NCBI RefSeq assembly: GCF_947496195.1 | Contig: NZ_CANMBY010000004.1 | Location: 62,001 to 126,000, forward strand | DNA from: an uncultured Polaribacter sp. | Lineage (GTDB): Bacteria > Bacteroidota > Bacteroidia > Flavobacteriales > Flavobacteriaceae | Length of the DNA: 64,000 nucleotides | Direction of reading: 5' to 3' | Shown here: piece after piece, positions 33,432-42,040 of the stretch | Layout of the letters: every line of letters starts with the position of its first letter | How positions within the stretch are numbered: the stretch's first letter is position 1 | Position numbers and translations under genes: made by a program | The notes under the pieces: generated by a model | Databases searched by the model: none | Seen by the model: only the letters and a program-made list of their open reading frames with translations | What the model was told of the DNA's origin: nothing

Positions 33432-33884
33432 ATGAAGATTGCACCTAAGAAAATTAATGCTTTCATGTTTTTTAAATTACCATTAGCTTGGTTGTCTGGT
33501 ATGCGTGTAAAAAAGCTAAATGAGACTACTTGCGAAGTTTTTATTAAGCATAAATGGATAAATCAAAATCCTTTTAAAAGTATGTTTTGGGCTGCACAAG
33601 GTATGGCTGCAGAAATGAGTACAGGTGTTTTAGTAATGCAAGAAATAGAAAAATCGAAACGCAATGTCTCTATGTTAGTTACTCACCAAGAAGGAGATTT
33701 TTTTAAAAAAGCTACAGGTAAGATTTTATTTACATGCAAAGGGGGTAGTCAAATTAGAGAAGCCCTACAGCGTTCAATCGAAACAGGAGAAGGGCAAGTC
33801 ATTACACTACTTTCAGAAGGTATAAACGCAGACAATATTAAAGTGTCTAGTTTTAAATTTCAATGGAGTTTAAAAGTAAAGTAA
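33432..33884 (+). CDS. DUF4442 (hotdog-fold thioesterase-like) protein
   Basis: 150 residues. Pattern INAFMFFKLPLAWLSGMRVK ... WINQNPFKSMFWAAQGMAAE and the final LSEG..I..SSFKFQWSLK match DUF4442, a hotdog-fold family related to acyl-CoA thioesterases. No substrate can be assigned. Single gene, divergent from the DUF4870 operon. Confidence 0.82.
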   Translation: MKIAPKKINAFMFFKLPLAWLSGMRVKKLNETTCEVFIKHKWINQNPFKSMFWAAQGMAAEMSTGVLVMQEIEKSKRNVSMLVTHQEGDFFKKATGKILFTCKGGSQIREALQRSIETGEGQVITLLSEGINADNIKVSSFKFQWSLKVK

Positions 33885-33885
33885 G

Positions 33886-34035
33886 TTAAGTTTGTTTATT
33901 TCTCTCTAGCTTTAGAGTGTTGTCTTTATAAACTATGTTTTGAAAAATACCACAAGAATTATTTTGTAAAATTAAAGATTTTGAATCTTTAAAATCTTTA
34001 GATAAGGCTTCTATTTCTGGTGTTAAATATTTCAT
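33886..34035 (-). CDS. Small ORF downstream of the LuxR-type regulator
   Basis: 49-residue ORF from ATG at 34035, only 6 bp after the stop of the regulator at 34042. MKYLTPEIEALSKDFKDSKS, soluble and charged. Operon-like spacing and a complete ATG-to-stop frame support it, but there is no homology evidence. Confidence 0.5.
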   Translation of the reverse strand: MKYLTPEIEALSKDFKDSKSLILQNNSCGIFQNIVYKDNTLKLERNKQT

Positions 34036-34041
34036 TCTTTT

Positions 34042-35307
34042 TTACAGGTTTAATAAATACTCTCTTAAATCTGTTTCTTCATCTAAATTCATTTTCTTTT
34101 TAATTCTATACCTAGTAGTTTGAACAGATCTTGGGTCTATTAATAATATTTTAGCAATTTCTTTAGTTTGCATATGTAGCTTTATAAACATACAATGTCT
34201 TAAATCTGATTCTGAGAGTTGTGGGTGTTTTTCTAGAAGTCTATCATAGAACCCAGAATAAACAGCTTTAAAGTGTTTCTTTAAAATATTCCAGTCTTCT
34301 TCGGTTTTTAAAAGTATGTCTATGTCAGAAATAATATTTTTTACGATTGCTTTATCTTCTGTTTTTAATCCTTTAAGATCTGCTTTAATTTCTTTAAAAT
34401 ATTGTTTGTTTGTTAAAAGCTTAGAAGAAATATATACCATTTCTTTGTCTTTTTCAGAGCATTGTTTATTTTTTTCTTCTAATAAGTTATCAGATTGCTT
34501 TTTAGATTTTTTTACATTATCTAATAAAAAATAAAAAATAATTAATGAAAGAATAAAAAGGGCAGAAATTATAAAAAGAAATAACTTTAAGTTATAATTA
34601 GAAAATTCAAGAATTTTAATTTGTGAATTTGCTTTTTCAAAATCAAACTTATTGTTTAAATCTTTAATTTGATATTTTAAGTCTTTATTAATATTCTCTT
34701 TATTCCTTATAACCTTAGATAATATTTCATTAGAATCATGTCCTAACAATTCAAAACTAAAAATACAATCACTAGATGTTGGTCTTATCTGATAAACAGC
34801 TACTGTAATAATATTTTTACCTTCATTAAAAATGGTGTTGTCAAATACATTTATATGATAGGTGTCTTCATCATTACCATCAATTGTGTTTTTGGGTATA
34901 CTATTATTAGTAATCACTGCTTCTTGCATGTTAGATCTAAATAGCTCTTTACCATTTACATAAATTACAGCACCATCATCTCTTAATAATCTAATTTCAT
35001 AACCCAAGAAATCATTTTTTTTAATAGTAAATTCTTTCTTAAAATATTTTACAAGTTCTTTATTCTCAGGATCATCACCATAACTTATTTTAGTAATAAT
35101 TTTATCATCTCCATAACCAATTGGAGTAAAGCCTTGTTTCCAAGTAATTTTTTCAGGATGTTTCATCCATTCCTCATCTAAATATCCCTGATCATAATAT
35201 TGCCAGCTATCACCAGTTTTAATTATAATTTCTTGTGATTGTATTAAAGATGCAGATACAAAAATGTATAGTAAAAAAGATAATTTTAAAAGACCCATAC
35301 ATTTCAT
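34042..35307 (-). CDS. Membrane-anchored regulator with LuxR-type HTH
   Basis: 421 residues. Signal peptide (to about 25), an extracytoplasmic domain (about 26-195) with GDSWQYYDQGYLDEEWM and LRDDGAVIYVNGKELFRSN, a jelly-roll galactose-binding-like fold, then a coiled region, one membrane helix (LFLFIISALFILSLIIFYFL, about 240-262), a cytoplasmic helical part, and a C-terminal helix-turn-helix (LSESDLRHCMFIKLHMQTKE followed by IAKILLIDPRSVQTTRYRIK). It could pass an outside signal directly to DNA without a kinase. Targets unknown. Confidence 0.85.
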   Translation of the reverse strand: MKCMGLLKLSFLLYIFVSASLIQSQEIIIKTGDSWQYYDQGYLDEEWMKHPEKITWKQGFTPIGYGDDKIITKISYGDDPENKELVKYFKKEFTIKKNDFLGYEIRLLRDDGAVIYVNGKELFRSNMQEAVITNNSIPKNTIDGNDEDTYHINVFDNTIFNEGKNIITVAVYQIRPTSSDCIFSFELLGHDSNEILSKVIRNKENINKDLKYQIKDLNNKFDFEKANSQIKILEFSNYNLKLFLFIISALFILSLIIFYFLLDNVKKSKKQSDNLLEEKNKQCSEKDKEMVYISSKLLTNKQYFKEIKADLKGLKTEDKAIVKNIISDIDILLKTEEDWNILKKHFKAVYSGFYDRLLEKHPQLSESDLRHCMFIKLHMQTKEIAKILLIDPRSVQTTRYRIKKKMNLDEETDLREYLLNL

Positions 35308-35419
35308 AATGAAAATATTTTAATGGTTAGTTGTGTAAATATAGTAGAATTAAAAGGATATTTTTTAATTTGTAGTAGATTAGTTGTACCTATTATAGGT
35401 GAATTTCAAAAAACATTCT

Positions 35420-35427
35420 TATCTTTG
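35420..35427 (+). promoter_or_regulatory. Putative -7 element for the 35.43-35.52 kb transcript
   Basis: TATCTTTG matches TAnnTTTG exactly. It lies 155 bp before the next ORF start but only about 70 bp before an intrinsic terminator. Confidence 0.5.
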
Positions 35428-35433
35428 TTAGAT

Positions 35434-35524
35434 AAATTGAAAGATTTATGTAATAAAAGTTGGGGGATGATTATTACGTAACACAATTTGACTTAAGTCG
35501 TGATTTTTTATCACGACTTTTTTT
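35434..35524 (+). ncRNA. Candidate small RNA or terminated leader
   Basis: A TAnnTTTG element at 35420-35427 and a strong terminator at 35495-35524 would delimit an RNA of about 90 nt without an ORF. It contains a G-run (TTGGGGGATGATTATTACG, about 35459-35477). Either an independent sRNA or an attenuated leader of the AIM24-family gene 58 bp further on. I do not recognise an RNA family. Confidence 0.45.
35495..35524 (+). terminator. Intrinsic terminator
   Basis: Stem AAGTCGTGAT / ATCACGACTT (10 bp), loop of five T, followed by seven T on the plus strand. Confidence 0.85.
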
Positions 35525-35581
35525 ATTTTTATTTTGTAACATTTTTAAATTTAGTTTAACTAATTAGGTAAAATAAAAAAT

Positions 35582-36382
35582 ATGAATGCACACGAAATAG
35601 ATTACAAGATTTTTGGAGAAGAAATGCAATTTGTAGAAATTGAATTAGATCCGCAAGAAGGAGTAGTTGCAGAAGCTGGTACTTTTATGATGATGGATGA
35701 CCAAATTAAAATGAATACTATTTTTGGAGATGGTTCAAATCAAGAAAAAGGTATTTTGGGTAAAATATTTTCTGCAGGTAAAAGAATTCTTACAGGAGAA
35801 AGTTTATTTATGACTGTTTTTACTAACGATGGTTTAGGAAAAAAACAAATTTCGTTTGCATCTCCTTATCCTGGTAAAATAGTTCCTATTGACTTAACTG
35901 AGTTTGGAGGTAAGTTTATTTGCCAAAAAGATGCCTTTCTTTGTGCAGCAAAAGGGGTTTCTATTGGAATTGAATTTTCTAAAAAATTAGGAAGAGGTTT
36001 ATTTGGAGGTGAAGGGTTTATTATGCAGAAAATGGAAGGTGATGGTTTAGGATTTATTCATGCAGGAGGAACTATGGCAAAAAAAGTACTACAACCTGGT
36101 GAAATTTTAAAAGTAGATACAGGTTGCATAGTTGGTTTTACGCAAGATGTAGATTACGATATAGAATTTGTAGGTGGTATAAGAAATACCATTTTTGGAG
36201 GAGAAGGTTTATTCTTTGCTACTTTAAAAGGCCCAGGAACCGTTTATGTACAATCTTTACCATTTAGTAGATTAGCAGGAAGAGTGTTAGCTATGGCTCC
36301 AAAAACTGGTAATGGTAGTAGAGGAGAAGCTTCTGTTTTAGGAGGTTTAGGAGATATGTTAGATGGTGATAACCGTTTTTAA
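35582..36382 (+). CDS. TIGR00266 / AIM24 family protein
   Basis: 266 residues, the usual length. Glycine-rich three-fold beta structure with [42 protein letters not shown] and [20 protein letters not shown], the family hallmarks. Function in bacteria is unclear; the yeast relative AIM24 is a mitochondrial inner-membrane organiser. Monocistronic, convergent with 36390-36929. Confidence 0.92.
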   Translation: MNAHEIDYKIFGEEMQFVEIELDPQEGVVAEAGTFMMMDDQIKMNTIFGDGSNQEKGILGKIFSAGKRILTGESLFMTVFTNDGLGKKQISFASPYPGKIVPIDLTEFGGKFICQKDAFLCAAKGVSIGIEFSKKLGRGLFGGEGFIMQKMEGDGLGFIHAGGTMAKKVLQPGEILKVDTGCIVGFTQDVDYDIEFVGGIRNTIFGGEGLFFATLKGPGTVYVQSLPFSRLAGRVLAMAPKTGNGSRGEASVLGGLGDMLDGDNRF

Positions 36383-36389
36383 AATTTAG

Positions 36390-36929
36390 TTAATGATTTT
36401 TTTCATTTTCATAAATTAACAAACTTCTAGCTTTAATTATATCAACAAGCTTTTTTTCAGCTTTTGTAAGATTTGAAGCAAACCCATTATAATTTTCTCT
36501 AATATTTTTATAGTATTTTTTTCTAGTATTATAATTTTTTGTGTTCTTAAATCTATTCGTAAAGATGGTCAGTTGATCTAAAATGTCAAAACTTCTATAC
36601 AGTAAATATTGCAAATCAGCTAGAGGTTGTCTTAATTTTTCGTAAAAGGGTTTGTTATTTTCTTTTAAGTTTCTTTGGTAGGTTATAGCTGTTTTCTGAG
36701 CTTTTTTTAAAACAATAATAAATTTTTTTGTTTTTGACTCAACTTTACTAACATATAAATTTCTGTTTTTATAAGTCTCAGAAGAAGCTATTTTTTCTAT
36801 ATATTTTCTTAGGTCTTTACTTTCTTTTTTTACCTGTTTTATAGTAGCATAAATCTTACCTGTAGCTTGTGAATATAAAATTGAAGAAAAAGAGGTGAAA
36901 ATTAATAGAATTAAAAATTTTATTTTCAT
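36390..36929 (-). CDS. Secreted helical hypothetical protein
   Basis: 179 residues with a signal peptide (MKIKFLILLIFTSFSSILYSQ). The mature region is basic and alpha-helical (many K/N/Y). No family recognised. Ends 7 bp from the convergent AIM24-family gene with no obvious terminator between them. Confidence 0.7.
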   Translation of the reverse strand: MKIKFLILLIFTSFSSILYSQATGKIYATIKQVKKESKDLRKYIEKIASSETYKNRNLYVSKVESKTKKFIIVLKKAQKTAITYQRNLKENNKPFYEKLRQPLADLQYLLYRSFDILDQLTIFTNRFKNTKNYNTRKKYYKNIRENYNGFASNLTKAEKKLVDIIKARSLLIYENEKNH

Positions 36930-36977
36930 AATTGAAATACGTATCGTTATTAAAAACTAAAAAAGATGAATAATTTT

Positions 36978-37691
36978 TTATTCCTCCATAGAATGATAAA
37001 CATTTTGTACATCATCATCTTCTTCTAAACGTTCTAGAAGTTTGTTTACATCTTCTTGTTGTTCTTCTGTTAATTTAGTGGTAGTTGTAGGTATTCTTTC
37101 GAAACCTGAAGATAAAATCTCGATATTATGTTCTTCAAAATAGCTTTGTAAAGCGCCAAATTGTTCAAAAGGAGCGTAAATAATAACACCTTCTTCATCA
37201 TCAAACACTTCTTCTACTTCAAAATCTATTAACTCTAGTTCTAGCATTTCTAAATCTTCGATATCATCTTTCTTTAAAGTAAAATTACAGGTATGATCAA
37301 ACATAAAAACTACAGAACCAGATGTACCTAAATTACCATCACATTTATTAAATGCAGCTCTAACATTAGCTACTGTTCTGTTATTGTTGTCTGTAGCTGT
37401 TTCTACAATAATAGCTATACCATGTGGTGCATAACCTTCAAACAAGGTTTCTTTGTAGTTAGCAGTATCTTTATCTGATGCTTTTTTAATCGCTCTCTCT
37501 ACATTGTCTTTTGGCATGTTTGCAGCCTTTGCATTCTGTATAACTGCTCTTAAACGTGAGTTTGTATCAGGATTTGGACCACCTTCTTTTACAGCCATTA
37601 CAATATCTTTACCAATTCTAGTAAAGGTTTTTGCCATTGCTGACCAACGTTTCATTTTTCTTGCTTTCCTAAACTCAAATGCTCTACCCAT
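36978..37691 (-). CDS. YebC/PmpR family protein (TACO1-like)
   Basis: 237 residues, full length. N-terminus MGRAFEFRKARKMKRWSAMA, followed by DNNNRTVANVRAAFNKCDGN and the GSVVFMFDH motif, as in YebC. The family is annotated as transcriptional regulators, while the mitochondrial relative TACO1 acts in translation of polyproline stretches. Monocistronic here. Confidence 0.95.
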   Translation of the reverse strand: MGRAFEFRKARKMKRWSAMAKTFTRIGKDIVMAVKEGGPNPDTNSRLRAVIQNAKAANMPKDNVERAIKKASDKDTANYKETLFEGYAPHGIAIIVETATDNNNRTVANVRAAFNKCDGNLGTSGSVVFMFDHTCNFTLKKDDIEDLEMLELELIDFEVEEVFDDEEGVIIYAPFEQFGALQSYFEEHNIEILSSGFERIPTTTTKLTEEQQEDVNKLLERLEEDDDVQNVYHSMEE

Positions 37692-37764
37692 TTCTGTTGA
37701 TTTATTTTAAATGCTCACAAATGTAAAAATTAGTAATAAGTTTTACAATTTTAAAATTTCTGAT

Positions 37765-38964
37765 TTATAAATTTAATTCATTTAGTAATTGATACGATTG
37801 TTTGGCAATCTCAATTTCTTCGTTTGTTGGGATAACCAAAACTTTTACCTTAGCATTTTTAGATTGTATTTCTCTTATTTCTGAAGCACGTATTTCGTTT
37901 TTCTCATCATCTAAATCAATACCTAAAAAATCTAAATCTGTACAGGCAAGTTTTCTCATTAATGCTGAATTCTCTCCAATTCCTGCTGTAAAAACAATAG
38001 CATTTAAACCATTTAAAATACTGGTATATGCACCAATGTATTTTTTAATTCTATAGGCAGATAATGCTAATGCATGTGTACAGTTTATGTCTCCATGTGC
38101 TGCTTTTTCAGAAATTTCTCTTAAATCAGAATAACCAGTTAAGCCTAACATGCCAGATTCTTTATTTAATAAGTTGGCAACTTCTTCTGCAGTTTTATTT
38201 AATTTTTTCATGAAAAAGAAAATAACAGATTGGTCAATATCTCCAGATCTAGTTCCCATAACCAAACCATTCATAGGCCCAAATCCAAGAGAGTTTTCAA
38301 TGCTTTTTCCTTCTTTAATGGCAGACATGCTGCAACCATTTCCTAAATGAATGGTAATTATTTTTTTTGCTTTTTCTTTCCCTAAAAACTCAATGGCTTT
38401 TTCAGAAACATATTTATGACTGGTGCCATGAAAACCATAAGCTCTGATATGTTGTTCTTCTAAATACTCATTTTTTATTGCATATTGATAAGCTACTTTG
38501 GGCATAGTTTGATGAAAAGCAGTATCAAAAATGGCAATTTGTTTTGCTGATGTAAATATAGTTTCTGCTATTTCTATACCTGTTAAGTTTGCAGGATTAT
38601 GCAAAGGAGCTAAATCAAATAAACTACGAATACTGTCTTTAACTTCTTGAGTAACAATAGTGGGTTTTGCAAATTTACTTCCTCCATGAACCACTCTATG
38701 TCCTACTGCTTTTATCTCATCAACTGTTTGTAAAACACCTAATTTATGGTCAAGTAAAGTCTTGCTTATTTTTTTTAATCCATCTTTATGTGTAACTATG
38801 GGTAAGACTTCAGTAGATTTATCACCATTTTTTTCATGAGTAAAAATAGCATCAGTAAAACCAATTCTCTCTATTAATCCTACACATTTTACTTGTTGAG
38901 AAGGCATTTCTATCACCTGATATTTTAATGATGAAGAACCTGCATTTAATACTAAAATTTTCAT
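37765..38964 (-). CDS. ackA: Acetate kinase
   Basis: 399 residues. N-terminal MKILVLNAGSSSLKYQ, then HRVVHGG, AIFDTAFHQTMP, and IITIHLGNGCSMSAI plus FTAGIGENS: all acetokinase signatures. Converts acetyl phosphate and ADP to acetate and ATP. One base separates it from the upstream pta stop, so the pair is an operon for acetyl-CoA/acetate interconversion. Confidence 0.97.
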   Translation of the reverse strand: MKILVLNAGSSSLKYQVIEMPSQQVKCVGLIERIGFTDAIFTHEKNGDKSTEVLPIVTHKDGLKKISKTLLDHKLGVLQTVDEIKAVGHRVVHGGSKFAKPTIVTQEVKDSIRSLFDLAPLHNPANLTGIEIAETIFTSAKQIAIFDTAFHQTMPKVAYQYAIKNEYLEEQHIRAYGFHGTSHKYVSEKAIEFLGKEKAKKIITIHLGNGCSMSAIKEGKSIENSLGFGPMNGLVMGTRSGDIDQSVIFFFMKKLNKTAEEVANLLNKESGMLGLTGYSDLREISEKAAHGDINCTHALALSAYRIKKYIGAYTSILNGLNAIVFTAGIGENSALMRKLACTDLDFLGIDLDDEKNEIRASEIREIQSKNAKVKVLVIPTNEEIEIAKQSYQLLNELNL

Positions 38965-38965
38965 A

Positions 38966-41056
38966 TTAATTTTGATTTGCTTGAATTGCTGTGATTAATA
39001 CAGTATTAAAAATATCATCTACAGTACACCCTCTACTTAAATCGTTAACAGGTTTGTTTAAACCTTGCAACATAGGTCCAATAGCTAAGGCTCCAGTTTC
39101 TCTTTGTATGGCTTTGTATGTATTGTTACCTGTATTTAAATCTGGGAAAATTAATACAGATGCTTGACCTGCAACTTCAGAATCTGGCATTTTAGTTTTA
39201 GCAACAGACATATCTACTGCTGCATCATATTGTATAGGGCCTTCTATCTTTAAATCAGGATTTTTTGTTTTTACAATTTCTGTAGCTCTTCTTACTTTTT
39301 CTACCTCTTCTCCTTTTCCAGAAGTTCCAGAAGAATAAGATAACATGGCCACTTTTGGGTCTACACCAAAAGCAGCAGCAGAAGCAGCAGAAGATAAAGC
39401 AATTTCTGCTAATTGTTCTGCATTTGGGTTTGGGTTTACTGCACAATCTCCCATAACAGAAACTCGATCTGATAAACACATAAAAAATACAGATGATACA
39501 ACAGATACCCCAGGTTTTGTTTTTATAATTTGTAAGGCTGGTTTAATAGTGTGCATAGTAGTATGAACAGCACCAGAAACCATACCATCTGCTAAACCAT
39601 TGTAAATCATTAACGTTCCATAGTAAGACACATCTCTGGTTAAATCATAAGCTGTGGTTTCTGTCATCCCTTTGTGTTTTCTAGCTTCAAATAAGCTTTT
39701 TCCAAAGGATGAATTATATTGAGAGTCTTCTGGGTTTAAAACCTTAATTTTATTAAAATCAATCTGAATACCTAGTTGATTTGCTTTTGTTTGAATGTCT
39801 TTTTTATTACCTAAAAGTGTTAAGTCTACAATATCTAACAATTGTAAACGAGCTGCTGCTTTAATAATTCTTTCGTCATTTCCTTCTGGTAATACAATAT
39901 GTTTTCTATGAAGCCTTGCTTTTTGCAACAAGTTGTATTGAAACATACTTGGGGTTATTTTATCAGAATTAAAATTGGTAAATATGTTAGTTAAGCCATC
40001 TTGGTTTACATACTTGTCAAAAGTATCTAAGGCTAAAACTATTTTTTGATTGTTATTCGCGTAAATTTTTGGTTTTACTGCTCCAATTCTGTTAGAAACT
40101 CCAAATGTGCCACCATCAACTGAAATAATTGGTATGGTAGATTGTACACCTTCTATTAATTTTAATATAGAATCTTCAGGAATTAAATTACCTGTTAAAA
40201 TGATTCCTGAAATTTTTGGATAATTGCTAGAAGCGTTAGCTTGTAATGCGCCTAAGATAATATCTGCTCTATCTCCTGGAGTTATTACCAATGCATTTTC
40301 TTTAATACGAGTTAAGTAATTTCTTAACTGCATTGCACCAGTACTATAACTACCAATAGAATTGTTTAAAAATTGCTCTCCAAATAAAACCTTACCTTCT
40401 AAAGTATCTACAACTTCTTTTACTGTTGGATAAGCTAATAAGTTTATTTTCGGAATTACATCGATCTGTATTGATGTTGGAATAGATTTAATCAATTCTT
40501 CTCTAACATAATCTATTTCGTCATTTTCAATTTTATTGGCAATAAGCCCAATAACATCTACTTCTTTGCTAATAAATGAGTTATACGTAATTTGCATGGT
40601 ATTGATAAAATCTTTTTTCTTTTTACCATTACCAGCGCCAACAATTAACACAGGCATTCCTAAATTTTTTGCAATCATTAAGTTTACATCTACTTCTGTA
40701 AACCCTCCTTCACCAGAAAAGTCTGTTCCTTCTACTAAAACATAATCGAATTTTTCTTCTAATTCTTTGTATTTTTTTATGATGTTGTGTATGACGTTAT
40801 CCTCTTTTCCTTCACTTAGTAAATCAGCTATTTCATGTTGTTCGTAAACATAACAATCATCGTGTTTTAAGTCTAAATCAAAAAATGAAATGGCTGTATT
40901 TATATGATTATCTACCTGATTATTTTTTTTGTTGATGATGGGTCTAAAATAGCCAACCTTAGAAGATTTGGTAAGCATCATTCTTAAAATACCTAGAGAT
41001 ATTAAAGACTTTCCACTATCGGATTCTATGGTTGTAATGTAAATTGACTTACTCAT
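38966..41056 (-). CDS. pta: Phosphate acetyltransferase (long form)
   Basis: 696 residues, long Pta type: N-terminal P-loop-like domain (SDSGKSLISLGILRMM), middle DRTGG regulatory domain (about 215-335), and C-terminal phosphotransacetylase domain (about 370-696) with LPEGNDERIIKAAARLQLLD and SGAVHTT. Converts acetyl-CoA and phosphate to acetyl phosphate. First gene of pta-ackA. Confidence 0.96.
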   Translation of the reverse strand: MSKSIYITTIESDSGKSLISLGILRMMLTKSSKVGYFRPIINKKNNQVDNHINTAISFFDLDLKHDDCYVYEQHEIADLLSEGKEDNVIHNIIKKYKELEEKFDYVLVEGTDFSGEGGFTEVDVNLMIAKNLGMPVLIVGAGNGKKKKDFINTMQITYNSFISKEVDVIGLIANKIENDEIDYVREELIKSIPTSIQIDVIPKINLLAYPTVKEVVDTLEGKVLFGEQFLNNSIGSYSTGAMQLRNYLTRIKENALVITPGDRADIILGALQANASSNYPKISGIILTGNLIPEDSILKLIEGVQSTIPIISVDGGTFGVSNRIGAVKPKIYANNNQKIVLALDTFDKYVNQDGLTNIFTNFNSDKITPSMFQYNLLQKARLHRKHIVLPEGNDERIIKAAARLQLLDIVDLTLLGNKKDIQTKANQLGIQIDFNKIKVLNPEDSQYNSSFGKSLFEARKHKGMTETTAYDLTRDVSYYGTLMIYNGLADGMVSGAVHTTMHTIKPALQIIKTKPGVSVVSSVFFMCLSDRVSVMGDCAVNPNPNAEQLAEIALSSAASAAAFGVDPKVAMLSYSSGTSGKGEEVEKVRRATEIVKTKNPDLKIEGPIQYDAAVDMSVAKTKMPDSEVAGQASVLIFPDLNTGNNTYKAIQRETGALAIGPMLQGLNKPVNDLSRGCTVDDIFNTVLITAIQANQN

Positions 41057-41134
41057 TAGTGTTGAATTTTATGCAAAAATAAGTGATAAAAAAATGACCA
41101 AAAGTGATTTTGGTCATAATTAATTTATAGTAAA

Positions 41135-42025
41135 TTAATAATGATGAGAAAACATGGCTTTATGGCCTTTTTTTAATGTTGCTTTAGCTCTTTTATGATT
41201 TTCTTCAAATGTCTTTAAATCTGTAAATTTACATATACCATAAGAGTAATGATACTTTAGTATTTCTAAATCTATTTCTGTTATTTTTTTATTTGATGCA
41301 TACTTGTAAGAAAGTAAAGCTTCTTTGTCTAATAATCTAGTACTGCTAAAATAGCCTAGACTTCTAAAAAAATAATTTTTAGCAAGTTCGATTGCTTTAT
41401 CTAGACTTTTATATTTTCTCAAGTCTATTTGTAAACGACAGTTGTTTAATTCTCCTTTATTATTCCAATACGTGTAATAACCAATAATAGAATCTTTAAT
41501 TTTAGGTTCGTATTTAAAATTATTTTTATCATTTAATTGATAAATGATGTAATTAGAGTCTTCTATGTTTTTTACCACACTAATTTTTAAAGAATCAACT
41601 TCTTTGCTTAAAGTTTTACTAAATTTAATTAAAGATTTTTTTATTTTTTTATCTGTTTTTTTTGGAAAAAATATTTTGATTTCATCTTTCCAAAGCTTCA
41701 TTTTAGTTTTAAATTTTGCTTGAGGTTTGATGTACTTCATGTAAACCACATCTTTATAAATTTCTAAAAATGTAGAATCTTTTTCTTCGTAAGGAACAGA
41801 AATTCTATTTGAAAACTCTTCATTATCAATTAAAATAAGAGTGTCGTTTTCAAAAATTTGGTAATTTCCTTTTACAAATTCAATAGGTTTGTTAGGGTAT
41901 TTTTTCTTGTAATCAGAAATTTTTAGGTAGACTCTTTTTCTAGTTTTTCTTTCAATTTTTTGGCTATTTAAACTAAAAGTAAAGCCTATAAAAATTAATA
42001 AAACTAAGGGGAATTTCTTTTTCAT
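41135..42025 (-). CDS. Secreted hypothetical protein
   Basis: 296 residues with a signal peptide (MKKKFPLVLLIFIGFTFSLN, cleavage near SQK). The mature part is Lys-rich. Internal text YYTYWNNKGELNNCRLQIDL followed by a DKAIELAKNYFFRSLGY block and HYSYGICKFTDLKTFEENHK near the C-terminus is reminiscent of metzincin-like DUF2927-type proteins, but no HExxH motif is present. Family not assigned. Start 14 bp before the carboxylase gene's end. Confidence 0.7.
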   Translation of the reverse strand: MKKKFPLVLLIFIGFTFSLNSQKIERKTRKRVYLKISDYKKKYPNKPIEFVKGNYQIFENDTLILIDNEEFSNRISVPYEEKDSTFLEIYKDVVYMKYIKPQAKFKTKMKLWKDEIKIFFPKKTDKKIKKSLIKFSKTLSKEVDSLKISVVKNIEDSNYIIYQLNDKNNFKYEPKIKDSIIGYYTYWNNKGELNNCRLQIDLRKYKSLDKAIELAKNYFFRSLGYFSSTRLLDKEALLSYKYASNKKITEIDLEILKYHYSYGICKFTDLKTFEENHKRAKATLKKGHKAMFSHHY

Positions 42026-42040
42026 AACACTAAGTAAATT

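Noticed and set aside
39255..39479. Cys-rich ORF within pta
   Set aside because: Out-of-frame reading of the pta coding sequence; no independent support.
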